From Haemonchus contortus (Eukaryota > Nematoda > Chromadorea > Rhabditida > Trichostrongylidae): 64,000 nucleotides of DNA. The first letter of the stretch is position 1. Each line of letters begins with the position of its first letter. The notes under the pieces are model-generated. The model saw nothing but the letters and a program-made list of their open reading frames with translations. It was not told where the DNA came from and did no database searches. Location of the stretch: assembly GCA_000469685.2 (NCBI GenBank), contig LS997565.1:37165819-37229818 (forward strand), given 5' to 3'. Below, in pieces: positions 34,504 to 46,056 of this stretch. The position numbers and the translations under genes are program-made.

Positions 34504-35360
34504 TTAAAGGCACAGTTCAGGACAATTTTGGGGGTATCCGGTATTTCAGAGATAGTGGTAGGTAAGGCCTACACTAGGACAATGGTAAAGCATAAAAGGC
34601 TAAAAACAGTGAAAAAAAGGAAAACAAACGGCCGAAAAAAAAGAGGAAAAAGTGGTTGGACGAGATTCATAAAGGGAAAACGGTGGTTAAGTGAATTTTC
34701 GCGGAAGTACATGAATGCGACGCCATGTGTGCAATGGCACACAAAACACCCAAACAGCTGATTTAGACTAGATTCTTGAAACTATTTATTCCCCAACTGA
34801 TATTTCGCTGAACTTTTATGTTTATTCTCTGCACAGAGAGGTGAGTAAATTCCCTTATATTTATCATTTTACGATTAAATGAACCTAAGTTTCCATATAG
34901 TACGTTGTTTTATTAAATGCATGCTAGGATTTCAATTTTTTTTATTTGCAACGCATTTTCTTCATTTGGGGTCATTTATGTGTTCTTGTACAATGTCAAG
35001 AACACTCTTTGACCTTCATCTGAAGATTTATGCTCAGTTGAAGCCTAGCATTATCATGGGATTGTCAATACTAGCTCCTGTACGAGGCGGTCGACCAGCT
35101 GACCATTCCTGGCAATTTGCCAACCAGCGTATCGATTTTCCACCAACTTCGCTCCAATGCGAAAGTGGTGAAGGAAAATTCGAACCCGTAGTCAGCCTAG
35201 CGAGGGGCGGAGGCCTGACGTCCCCCAATGTTCCTGCCCTTATTGTCCCTATCCAGACCCTTTTCCGACCTAATTCCTGCACGAATGGTATTAGAGGGGG
35301 CATCGAATTCAAACTATGTGCAAATCTCCGAAAACATTCTTTCGTGACCTGTGCCTTTAA
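34504..35360. mobile_element. TTAA-flanked element A, 849 bp
   Basis: TTAA at 34504-34507 and 35357-35360 flank ends AGGCACAGTTCAGGACAA (left) and, as reverse complement, AGGCACAGGTCACGAAAG (right). These are clearly related to the 18-bp repeats of the 674-bp family but more diverged. The interior differs. Open frames on both strands (34528-34761 lysine-rich; 34879-35394; 35034-35366 on minus) have no recognised transposase motif. Confidence 0.7.
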
Positions 35361-36034
35361 AGGCACGGTTCACGATAAAAAAAAAGGTTACTGAGTTCTT
35401 CCTTTAGGAATACTCAGCGCCCTCCATTGATGGTAGAAGGGACCCTCTCGCTCCCACAATCTCGGCGCTTAGGGCATAGTGGAAGCCCCGTAGCTGCCGT
35501 AGTTCGCTTTCCCGCCCCTCGATCGGTGCCACGTTAGACGAGTGTCGAGACAATACAGATTGCTATTATTCGTTCTAGGACCCACGCACAATCAACAAAT
35601 CGCCGAGTGATGAGGCGATGTTTTTCTCCCATTCTTGTTTCCTCTGTTTTTCTTTTTGCTGCCGCGATCCCTTATTTGATTTCCTACTCCTATAGGCTGA
35701 AAAAGGTGAGCTACTTTTGCTGTTACTAGGGTTTTTTTTTTATTTATGCTTATAAGTGAATGAATTTTTGCTTACCATTGTCTGTTATTCGCACCAGTAC
35801 CCACACGCGCGCAGTGAAACACACTGTTAAGCTCGTCCGGACGCCTCACTCTTCTTCATTTTTCTGGTTTCATTCTCGTCCAGCCCCCTTTTAAACGGTT
35901 TTTCGAAGCCTTTTTTCACTTTGGAAACACCGATACACGCAGTTTCTTCACCTCAGTCGCACTAGCTTCGACCTTGTCTTCCATTTTTCATCATAATCTG
36001 GATTACCCAAAATTATCGTGAACTGTGCCTTTAA
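35357..36034. mobile_element. TTAA-flanked element B, copy 2 of the 674-bp family
   Basis: The 670-bp body at 35361-36030 is flanked by TTAA at 35357-35360 and 36031-36034 and has the same 18-bp ends as copy 1 at 6089-6762. The two copies align from end to end with scattered substitutions and small indels. The left TTAA is shared with the end of element A. Confidence 0.88.
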
Positions 36035-36165
36035 ACCGACCAGGCCATTAAAAGTTAGAAGCGTGGCATATGGTGCGTTAGGCATTATAAACAGATCAGA
36101 TCTTTTTCACCTTCAAATCAGAGGGATAATCAGAGGGAACTCAAGATTGAGAAACAAAGTTTCCT

Positions 36166-36442
36166 AAGTCTTCTGGCCTTAATCAGCCCCGTCTCTGTGA
36201 AGGGTCCACGCATTCGACCTCAATTCAGAAACCTGGTGCATGTGGCCTATGCAATGATTTCGGTAGCCAGATGGTTATGAGCCAGTGCTTTTATCCCTTC
36301 ACAATCAGAATGGTTTGATACCGATGACCGTAACCAAAAGGTATGGAAGTTCTGGTTGAACTGAGTGATTACTGATCCGCGATTCGTTCCCCAGATCATG
36401 CATGTGAAAGTGTACATCGCTTGCACTACACCACCTCCACCA
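36166..36442 (-). mobile_element. SINE copy
   Basis: Read in reverse: tail TCTTCTGGCCTTAATCAGCC, CCAGTGCTTTTATCCCTTCA, a B-box remnant GCGATTCG, and the head complement TTGCACTACACCACCTCCAC. Confidence 0.78.
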
Positions 36443-37035
36443 TAGGAATGCTAAAACCTTCTGGCCGAGTAGAAGTACATAGATAGTAAAAAAGGATGTA
36501 CAACCGGGACAAAGTCGATTAATCAAATAGAAAATGCTGACTTGAGATCGGTCATTAACGGAATTTCACAAACGATGGAACACTGATACATGACCAGAAA
36601 AGGAAAGCGAGGCACAAAAATACTGGGAAACAGCTTTCCAGAGCTATTTTGAGCATTCAGAGTAAACATGCAAGTGAAACATCTGCACTGACGGCTTATT
36701 AGCCACAAGTGCTGGCACCTAGCAACGCATTCATCATCCGCTCATAATTTGTCATTTGCAGACGCTCACATGATAAGTAGGAAATCCCCGCTGAAGGAGG
36801 AGCTTCGTGGACTTGGCAAGTTGTATTTAGCAGATGTAAAATAAATATTCGATCTTTCACCGAATAAATGTTTCCTCCATCTTGCCCAACACTTCATCAA
36901 TGGAAATTTTTACATCCCACAAAGGACACGAGCTGGTGAACCTGAACTTCGGTTTTTCGCCGTCAAGATCAAAGTGTTAAATCATTCTCTGAATGCATTT
37001 CCCAGTTAACAATAATGCAATTATTTCAATCTCTA

Positions 37036-37285
37036 ATGGTGGAGGAAGTGTCGTTGCAAGTAGCACACTATCACACACGTTCGGTCCAAAAATCAAATCC
37101 CGAATTGGTACTAACCCAAACCAATCAGGCCTTCCATCCATAGGGGTCGACAAATTGAGTTCAGAAGTCTTTGTTTGGGTTAAATACGCATTCAAAACAC
37201 CACTACGATTATGAATGGAAGTCGTGTGAAGGGCGCATACCACAAACGAGATTGATTGAGGCCAGTGACTTTATCCTTATCCCCA
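37036..37285 (+). mobile_element. SINE copy
   Basis: Head TGGTGGAGGAAGTGTCGTTG, B-box-like AAAATCAAATCCCG, CCAATCAGGCCTTCCATCCA, then ACCACTACGATTATGAATGG and the tail CAAACGAGATTGATTGAGGC. Part of the middle is deleted. Confidence 0.75.
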
Positions 37286-37387
37286 TTTATAAGCCGCCAA
37301 TTTACTTCATTAGCATAGAAATTTTTAAATTGGTCATTTTCCTTCACCTATTCAGCCAAAGAAACTTCGTAACCACCCTTCATTAAG

Positions 37388-37480
37388 GGTGCAGAATGAA
37401 ATCAGTGGTTTCGCTACCACACAAATGGTCCGGAAAACGAATCCCAGATTGATAGGTGCCTAGGTCATCCCAAAATTGGG
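37388..37480 (+). mobile_element. SINE head fragment
   Basis: GGTTTCGCTACCACACAAAT, a B-box-like GAAAACGAATCCCAG and GCCTAGGTCATCC follow the first third of the family only. Confidence 0.45.
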
Positions 37481-37771
37481 CTTATCGAAAAAATACTGTT
37501 CTTTTTGCCCTTTTCGCATATATACTTGTTTATTCATTCTTTTTAACGTGATGTGAGGAGCAAAGTGCAATGGGATGATAAATAGGAAGCAATTTCAGTG
37601 CAACCTGCAAGTGTGGGTGAAATAAGGAAAGAAAATATGTAGCCACGGCGACTTCTCATACAAATCGACTAAAACATGTGCGAAAGTTCTAAGATTATTC
37701 TACTCCCGAAAAGAATAAGCTCACAGCCAATCATTGAAATACGTACATAGATGGAGTATGAAATCTTCGAG

Positions 37772-38023
37772 TTAATCAATCCCGTTTTTGGGATCCCGGA
37801 ATCCGGCTTCAATTCGGATTTGGCGTTTTAATGCGTATACAATGGCATGCAGTAGCCATCCCATGTAGAGACAGGGTTCTTATCATCCCACACGAGCCCG
37901 GCACCATTTGAGCCTCCCCAAACGGATAAATGACTCGGTTGGCCGGGCGAGTATCGATCTGTAAATAGAGTCATGCTCCATGTATGGACGGTCCGTCATT
38001 TGCCAATACGTCACCTCCGCCCC
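37772..38023 (-). mobile_element. SINE copy
   Basis: Tail AGTTAATCAATCCCGTTTTT, the GGCATGCAGTAGCC region, TCGGTTGGCCGGGCGAGTAT, and the head complement ending in CACCTCCGCC. It is the third copy or fragment within 1 kb. Confidence 0.75.
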
Positions 38024-38029
38024 CACACC

Positions 38030-41000
38030 TGCATAGGACGCAAGACAGTCAACGTTCGGCTTGCTGACAGTTCAATCAAAACGAACACAGCTCATTTTGA
38101 TTTGAGCTTTCTTCCTTAAAAATTTTGTGAAAATAGGCTACAACGTTAGATACAGTCGGGATATCTACTCCCAGCGCTCACAAAGCGACATCAGAAAATA
38201 AGAGCGAGAACCGAAGGAGGTGTTCATTATGAGAGCCTTACGCTTACGATGACAGCAACTAAGCAGTCATCGTACAAGTCTTCTACAGCCAGCGTTTGCT
38301 CGCTTCTTACTTCAACAGGTGTCGAGCCTGTCAACAGATTTTTGCTGGTCTTGTTCCAGATGCTTATCATTTAGAGTACTTCCAAGTGTGAAGACATAGG
38401 TCTTATCAGAAAAAATCAGCTATCCCATGTAAAAAAAATATCGGCATGACAAAAACTACTGTCTGGTGATGACAATAGCATGAACTCACTGGGAAAGACG
38501 ACATCTCTTCCTTTTACACTGCCGTCGCGTCAAAAGAAATCAAGCAATGAAGGGTGTACATTCAGACAGGTAAATTTGAAAGTAGATGCTGCAAATATTA
38601 CACCAGCCTACCTAAGTATCCTTCCCCCTTCTTGGTAATGCTCCGAGGCGGATCCAATGGAGAATTTATACTCTGAGTAACTAGCCCGAGCGAGATTAAG
38701 CGAAATTACATGACAATCCAGTTTAGATGAGAATACAGAATTTTCCATGGCAGTAAAACTGTGGTTGAGAAATCAGCAGGCAAGACTGTGCTGTTCGGAA
38801 CAGAATTCGAGAAAAGAAAAGAGAAAAAATGAAGTACTATGGATAGATATGTAGACCATTCTCAAAGGGGAAGATGGCTGATGCTCACTCCTATTTTACT
38901 ATTTCAGTCAATTCTGGATTTTACGCGGAAGATTCTTTCCTCCTGTCCAAATCACAAATCTTTGACAAAGCTTCTTTTCATCCTCGCCAGCTGATGGGCT
39001 AGAGCGGATATGTGTCAAACAAATCGCGGAAATAGCGAGGTTGCCAAGCGCACGGGGTTTTCTCGTGATGCTGCTCACGTCGCCAACCATACATTTTATA
39101 AATCAAGTAAGACTTCGTCATATGAGTAACTGGCTGGCTATCTGAACTACAGAGTCTTTAGGCTCTAGTTTGCAGCACTAAAATACTCAGCCTGTCCTGT
39201 TAGGCTATCGATTGATAATTGGAAGGCGGGTAGTCGGATCAACCAGATCAGCAACCTCAGTATACTCCAGCCTTCTTCAATGGCTAAGTACCCAGATGAT
39301 GAACCCAGATGATTGCTGAATAGTTGACGAACATTGTGCAATCCTTGGCCTGGTAAACGAAATGAAAAACTCCTGACACCCAAACCCAAAAGACGGCTGC
39401 ATGAACAAGTTCCCTGAACAAGGAAGTATCAAAAAGAAGACATGAACTTCCAATAAATAAGCGTTTTAAGTCGAACCGCATCTGAAGGTCCTACGGAAAC
39501 TGAGAGAAAATGGCCATCAACAAACTGACCAAGACGGGTGACTTCTTACAGTAGCATGTCAGAAAAAACTTGAGAAGGAACAGTATGCTTATCTTCTGGA
39601 CGGCACGAACATGATAAATATCTATCACAGAACGTGTGTGATCGAACTTTACATTTAAAGGGTGGTGCAGTACACAAAAAACGACCTTATTAGGATATCA
39701 CGCATCAGTTACAGTAGGTAAATTCATTCAGTAAGGAGGCGCAAAAATAGAAACCGGGTGAGTAACGTGAATGAGCTTTGTATAGAAAAAAGATAATAAA
39801 GGACTGATGAATAGGTGCTTGGCAATGCATTAACGCCCTCGCCTACCCCACAGTTGCTCTAAAACGTGACTACATTGCATCAGAATTCCCATTGGGAACA
39901 CACGGTCAAACGAGTAGGCGTTATAAAAACACCAATGAAAAAACAAGGGAGAAGGTATAAACACACAAAAAAAGATTCAGTCTGTCCTGGCACTGACAAA
40001 AATCAAGAAATCAAGTGATAAAAGCCGTTCTGTTATAAGAATAAGAACCTTGAATTAGTACAGCACATATGCGGAAATGACACATTAAAAAAAGGTCTAA
40101 TATTGAAAAATAAAACGAATTTGTCAAAGTGAAAAGGGCAGCTAAAAGAAATGAATGGTATGACTGTGCAAACAAGGAAGCGACAGAATCGGATAAACAG
40201 ATTATGCCACCGAAATCAAGATTAATAACGTGAGGGAAAAAAGAGTAATTAGATAGAAGCGAGGATAGGAAGATAGGGGAATGGGAATCAGTAAAGCTGG
40301 TATAACTGTTAAACGAGGAAGTGAAAGAAATGAATAAAAAAAATAGCCAATCAATAAGATATCACAAAACGTGCTTATAAAACAGGAGTCATAAAGAAGG
40401 AATATGAATACAGAGAATTAAAATCACTAGAACTAATCACAAAAGAGGTACCAGTGGAACCCAATCAATGATTAAGTAGCAAATCGATTAGCGGTATGGA
40501 GTAACGTCATGTATATTAAAGGCCGCTGCTATCAAACATCACATGATGGGCGCGGCCAGCGTACAAACTGGAACGATCACGATAACTGATGGGTAAAGGA
40601 TTTATGAGATTTTGAGCATGAACGTGATTCCGAACTGTTAAATTGAAAGTTTTCAATCTGGTCAGCATAAACGGGCAGTTGCAACTGAACAATTGCCAAT
40701 ATTAACAATCTCTGCACAATTGAATTGGTGATTTTGCAGGGAGAACTTTGCAACTACAGAAAAAAAATTCATTTCTATCAAATTCAATTATGAAACTTTC
40801 CATGATGCAAACGAATGATGCAGGTGCACGATGCAAATTCACATATTAAATGCAACTCCAGGAAGGAGACTATAATAAAACTTCCTTTGTATGCAGTTAA
40901 ATAGACATAACTGGAGATCTTTCTGGTACCTTATGGACAAGAAGTAACCGTTGGATATGGCTACCTCCTTTTAGGGGTCATGTTTTACGACCTCACAGGC

Positions 41001-41552
41001 CTTTAGCAGACCAAATTTGCCATTGACTACGGTAAAGAAAAAGAAGACAAAGGATCACGAAAACTGCAAGTTGAACAGAACAGGTGACAATCCCGAGAAT
41101 GACTCATTTAAAAGCCTATTCTCTGATCTCTCCACATCTCGGAAGACCTAATGTATCTACTGACTGAGTGGTTCCCCATTCATCGTTTCTAGCAGGATCC
41201 TCCACACTCTGACACTACAGTACGTGGAGAAAAATTAGGCATAGGTGTGGACTATCACGTCCCATTTCCCCTTCGACTTTGATGTCCCACTAACCTACCT
41301 ACTTACTAGCTCATACTACTCTGAACTATCGCCTGAACGATGCTATAGTTTCTTAAATGTAATCAAAGGTGATCACGCCGAGGGTCAATCGACAGCTCAT
41401 CGGTTATGTATATATAACTACCTAATTAAAAGTTAAATAGCTGCAGAGGGAGGCGAAACGGGTTGACGTGCAATGAACTGACTCATCTTGACCTATTGGA
41501 CTGAATTCTCTTCCATAAATTTAGGAGAGCAGAGTAAAAGGTTCTCCTTAGT
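38030..41552. other. No gene recognised, about 3.5 kb
   Basis: AT-rich, with A-rich low-complexity stretches at 39950-40450. Frames are short and without motifs. A few small palindromes lie near 40680-40730 (CAATTGAATTG). Confidence 0.5.
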
Positions 41553-41700
41553 AGTCAATCAATCCCGCTTTGGGATATGCCATATCATTCGGCTTCCAGA
41601 ATCGCAGTAGTTTTGAATGCAATTTTTGATCCCAAATATGACATTTGCAAGGCAGCCGATGCAGATGTTAGAGTTTTTATCTCTTCCGAATGGGTGTGGT
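41553..41700 (-). mobile_element. SINE tail fragment
   Basis: AGTCAATCAATCCCGCTTTG, TTCGGCTTCCAGAATCGCAG and AGGCAGCCGATGCAGATG match the reverse complement of the family tail. The head is lost. Confidence 0.55.
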
Positions 41701-41939
41701 ATGAGCTGGCATTGTAGATGTGGAAAGATTTATGATCATAGGAGCGTATGGGCTAGGAATTTGATCCCCTATAGTGTATGCACTAGCGCGCTACTGGGCT
41801 GGCTACCTCAGGCCTCCCTAGCACCGAAGTACGGAAACGTTCACTTTGCAAATTGTGAAACCGAGATATCGGCAGATCCGAGCTGGAAGCTTGTAATTGT
41901 AGTTCGCGAAATGTGTCCCGTTTCCGAAGGAATACGAAT

Positions 41940-42838
41940 TATTGGGTTGTAACATAAGATCGTAGAGTTTTTTCACAGAGATTTATTTTAACAAAAAACA
42001 ATAATTATAATAATGAATTAATCAATGATGTACCCTCCTGTTACTGTTTGCGACCTCCTCCAATCTCTCGACCAATTTGTTGATGCCGTTTCGCCAAAAA
42101 TCGGCCGGTCTGGTGTCGAAGAAGTTGTTGAGCCAGTTTCCAAGAACCTCTTCGCCATCGAAGGTAACACTCCTTATTAGGTTTGACAGAGAGCGGAAAG
42201 GTGGTAGTCGGTAGGTGCAAGATCCGGAGAGTACGGTGGATGCTGAAGAACCTCTCATTCAAGCTTTTGGAGTGCTGTTTTGACGACTTGGGCATTATGG
42301 GGCCTGGCGTTGTCGTGGAGCAAGATGACTTCACCTTGTCTATCGGGTCTTTTCAGCCGAATAGCCAATAATAACACGGTTTAGCTGGGGCAATGTAGAC
42401 CTCCTTGTCGACAGTAGCATTTCGTTCGAGCATTTCCCAGTGCACCGTGCCTTTCCATTCTCACCAAACGCAAATCATGACCTATTTTGAGTGAAGGTCT
42501 TGCTTGACTCTCGGCTTCGGTGTCTCTCGTGGGGCCACCCAGAGACACACCTAAGACACCTTCCTCGTCCACACTGCATATGTCCCGAGCGGCTTCGGCT
42601 GCTTATTGACCTCGATGAAAAGCAGATGTCGAAAATGCTGACTTTCTTCTCCTGGATATTCCAGTTCTGAGCCAGAAAAAAAGACGTACAACTAGATTAT
42701 CCAAAAAACGAATAGAACTATTTCATAGAGGAGAAAGAGCTCTTTCGAATGAATATATAAACTTCGCCAAAAAACAAAGCGAATCGTTGTAAAATGAGCC
42801 TAACAAAAAGCTCTACGAACTTATGTTACAACCCAATA
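41940..42838 (-). mobile_element. Decayed mariner transposon, 895 bp
   Basis: The element at 41942-42836 is flanked by TA on both sides. Terminal inverted repeats begin TTGGGTTGTAACATAAG and extend for about 30 bp with two mismatches. The minus strand carries transposase remnants: an N-terminal piece near 42540-42600, a middle piece with a damaged HDNARPH-type region near 42290-42330 (shifted frame), and a C-terminal piece at 42022-42220 with RSLSN, NWLNNFF and DFWRNGI segments. The coding region is broken by frameshifts and, at 895 bp against about 1.3 kb for full mariners, an internal deletion. It is a fossil. Confidence 0.9.
42022..42600 (-). pseudogene. Mariner transposase remnant
   Basis: Mariner transposases are DD34D cut-and-paste enzymes. 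Here the reading frame changes at least twice (frames at 42381-42572, 42041-42334 and 42022-42258 carry successive parts), and most of the region between the helix-turn-helix and the first catalytic Asp is missing. It cannot encode an active enzyme. Confidence 0.88.
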
Positions 42839-44223
42839 ATAGGACGTAAGGTTTCAATAAAAATAGCAACTATTGATAATCCTGTCGTAAATGAAAGATA
42901 ACGAGAAATCATAACCGCAACAGTCAGATAAGTCTCTTGATTAGTGAACATTTGAACATCCATTTGTAAGCTGATTATAAGACACAAAGTGTCAAAAACA
43001 TTGCGTAAAAGACAAGATGCGCATGAAAAATCATTTTCAACATTCAGTTCCGCAAAGCGAAGCAGTGGCAGTAGGATCAAGGTATTGACACTAGGACCCA
43101 CACAACATTCCGCTGAATTCCATCCCCGTGAGTAAAGAATAAAGAAATTTCCGTGAAACTTATTAATTACTGCACCCACACGTGACTGTAGTGGCTGCCG
43201 ATTAAGACATCTTATTCATTATTCAATTCACTCTTTCTGCTTGAAGGAAGTGAGATAAGACCAAACGGCGCAATGATCCGTTGTTCGATTTCCTCCTACC
43301 TACCAAGTCCAATTCTCGTCCACGTCAACCAAGCTACTTATCTCTCAGTAAATCAGCTTGCCCTTGAAGCTTTTTATAGGCATTCAGGCATAACTACGAT
43401 TCTAAGTGTAACTCGATTGCGGGGCGCATTCGAACAGAGGAAGACAAAATTCACAAAATATTCATCCTTTTCATAATCCCCTTATACTTATGTTATTACT
43501 CTTCACTTCTTTTTCTTCTTCTTTACTCTATTTACACTTCTTTTTCTATTTAGCGAATACAACAACCTATCTAGCAAACTTCTCTGAACCAGCTGGAACT
43601 TCAGCGGTAGAGTGCTGTCATATCTAATTGTTAGGAAAGCCTTCTGGCATCAGAGAAGGTCGCATTTGATGTGCTACATACGATTGGAAGGAATGTCACA
43701 ATCAAAGGAAGAAATAATCGCAGAATTAGGTACCATGACGTCGTTGCGGATGGATAAAAAAAGAGCTCAAGGAATCGTTCAGCCTACAACGAATGTGCAA
43801 TCAATCGATAAGATCGATCGAGATTAAGAAAACGCTTAGCAAAGCAAATTCTGCAGCTGTAGTTTTGTTGGACGTTTTACTCTTATGGAGATACAATGTA
43901 CACGAACAATGAATAAAGAGAAGAACATCGAAAATTTCTAAAATAATTTAAGGGTAGCAACGATGTAGCGTCAGATACACTAATAAGTGTGTAAAGTTAC
44001 CAGATGCACGAAAAACGAGGAAGAGAAAGAAAAAGGTGGTAATTGAAAAAAATTTAAATGTAACGTTTTTATTGCATAAACATACTTAAAGAAGGTGAAG
44101 TGCTAGGATACCAGATGCACGAGTAAAGAGGGAAAGTACAGTGATGATTTGGAAGCTGAAAGGAAACAACGTCACCACATCGATGGTACTAGCATAAGAA
44201 TGACCGGCCGTTATTGATACTAA
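42839..44223. other. No gene recognised
   Basis: Short open frames only; the minus frame at 42826-43179 runs into the mariner end and has no motif. Confidence 0.45.
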
Positions 44224-44417
44224 AACGAAAATTCAGTCCGGCACTCGGTTCTTACATTAACCCCCTGGCTTACCCCACCACCCACCCCCCGTGTCCTTGC
44301 CCCCGTGTCCTTGCCCAAAGCCCCTTTTCGACGCGTCGTATATGTGACGGGTAAAAATATGCGTATTAACACGTGCCGGATTACTGTAAGAACCGAGTGC
44401 CGGACTGAATTTTCGTT
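44224..44417. mobile_element. MITE-like element with perfect 32-bp terminal inverted repeats
   Basis: The left arm 44224-44255 begins AACGAAAATTCAGTCCGGCA; the right arm 44386-44417 is its exact reverse complement over all 32 bp. The 130-bp interior is C-rich and holds a direct repeat of GTGTCCTTGCCC (near 44290-44315). No frame and no clear target duplication are seen. Confidence 0.85.
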
Positions 44418-45967
44418 CCTGTGTTATTGATTGGAAACTGCCAGGCCGTCTGGTACCTCTTGTAGAGAGAATGGTCCTAACCAGGCAGGACCGTGTTAAT
44501 AGAGACAATGAGAAAGGCGGAGCGAGGTGGTCTCTGGAGAGAGTATGCACTCAAGGGAGAGAATCCAGAGAGTCAAAGACTGACCTATTACTTCATTACT
44601 TTTTTTATTTCATATTTAGCGTGTGTGCACAGCGTATATCAGGAAAAAAGGCAAAAGAAAGAGGAACACATCGTGAGGCATGAAAATCATTCAGACATAT
44701 TTAACGTTAACAGTAAACAAAAATACCAAAAAAACAATGAAGAAATTACATGAACAAAGTTAAATAGAACCACACTTAAATGACCTCATCTCCTTATCTC
44801 AGAAAAAGTCCACCATGTACCATGTAAGCTCCTGATTGGCAATGACCCTATTGAAACTCTCTTTGCTCTTCGAAGTACCTCAATACAGCGTAACCTCTTT
44901 ACTTTTCGTTTCCGGCTTCAGGTTATTGTGAGAGCAATTGTTCGAGGAGGTTTTTGAGAGCCTATATTAGAGCAACCTTCAAATCTACCTTCTTTTTTAC
45001 CAGAAATGATTATAAGATCAGAATCAGATTGATACTGTAAGATAATCCCGCGCTGGCACCTCCAGGGTCACCGAGGGAGAAAGCCTGAAAGGAGTGAGCG
45101 ATTGACAGCTCAATGTTGAAGTGGGAGTTGCTGATTGGCATTTCACGGATGAAATAATGACGAGTTCATATCTCCAAGGAAGTTGCTGATAAGTGGTCTT
45201 CGAGACACTGTAGCAAGAATTTATCGGCCTGTTTGGTGTGTAACCAGAAGGTGAGCGACAGCTCTGTCAAACAGTTTACTTCTGGTTCTTCTAGCATCCT
45301 TGGTCCCCTTGCTATCTCCCACTGCCTAGCAATACCCTGAGAAAACGATGATCTCCTCGTTTTCATAGGTCGCACCGGTTGTCAGATTGCCAAGCACGTA
45401 TGGGACCTCTTGTTGTATTTGACGTATGCTCTCTAATGTAATTGCTCAGTAAAACAGATTTCGAGGCTCTTTTGACGTGACTTTCGAAACTTTGGTTCTC
45501 GTAGGTTCTTCTGAGGAATGTTGCATTAAACATCAGATTACTGCGAACTTCAAAAGTAAAGGTACGTCACAACGTGGTGGTGATTTCTCGGATGGAATGC
45601 GTCATTATTTCAATGAAACTTTCTTTAAAAGGGTGGTTTCCAATGACAAAAGTGATCATTTGTCATAGTGGTCTTTTCGAAACTGTCACGCCTTCAGATG
45701 CTTCGGAAACAAAAACATTTCGATGTCGTGCCAAAATGTTGTATGTACTTGAATTCGACGTTACCCAAGTGGGGTGTGACCATTTCCAGAAGGAGATGAA
45801 GGGTTACCACTTGTGTTGAAAGATTCTTACAACATGCCCTTTGTACTAGACGTTTGTTGAACATTTGCAATGCCTTTTCTACACACGAAAATCCAAAACG
45901 CTTCTCTTCCTGATCGTATTATTAAAGTTATTTATGGTCCTAAAGAAATCCCAAGGATGAGATGTTG

Positions 45968-46056
45968 GTGGGAGCGGGGGAGGGAAGGAGAAGGGGGAAG
46001 GAGAAGGGAAGGGAAAGGGAAGCAGAAGGAGGAAAGGGGAAGTGGAGGGGGAGGCG
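45968..46056. repeat. G-rich polypurine tract
   Basis: About 90 nt of GGGA/GGAA units on the plus strand with many runs of three to five G. It could form a G-quadruplex or triplex. Confidence 0.85.

Noticed and set aside
34879..35394. 171-codon plus-strand open frame
   Set aside because: It lies inside TTAA element A and extends into element B across the shared TTAA, so it is an accident of the junction. No transposase motif was seen.
43592..43660. tRNA-like string CAGCGGTAGAGTGCTG
   Set aside because: It looks like a D-arm A box, but no acceptor, anticodon or T arm can be folded around it.
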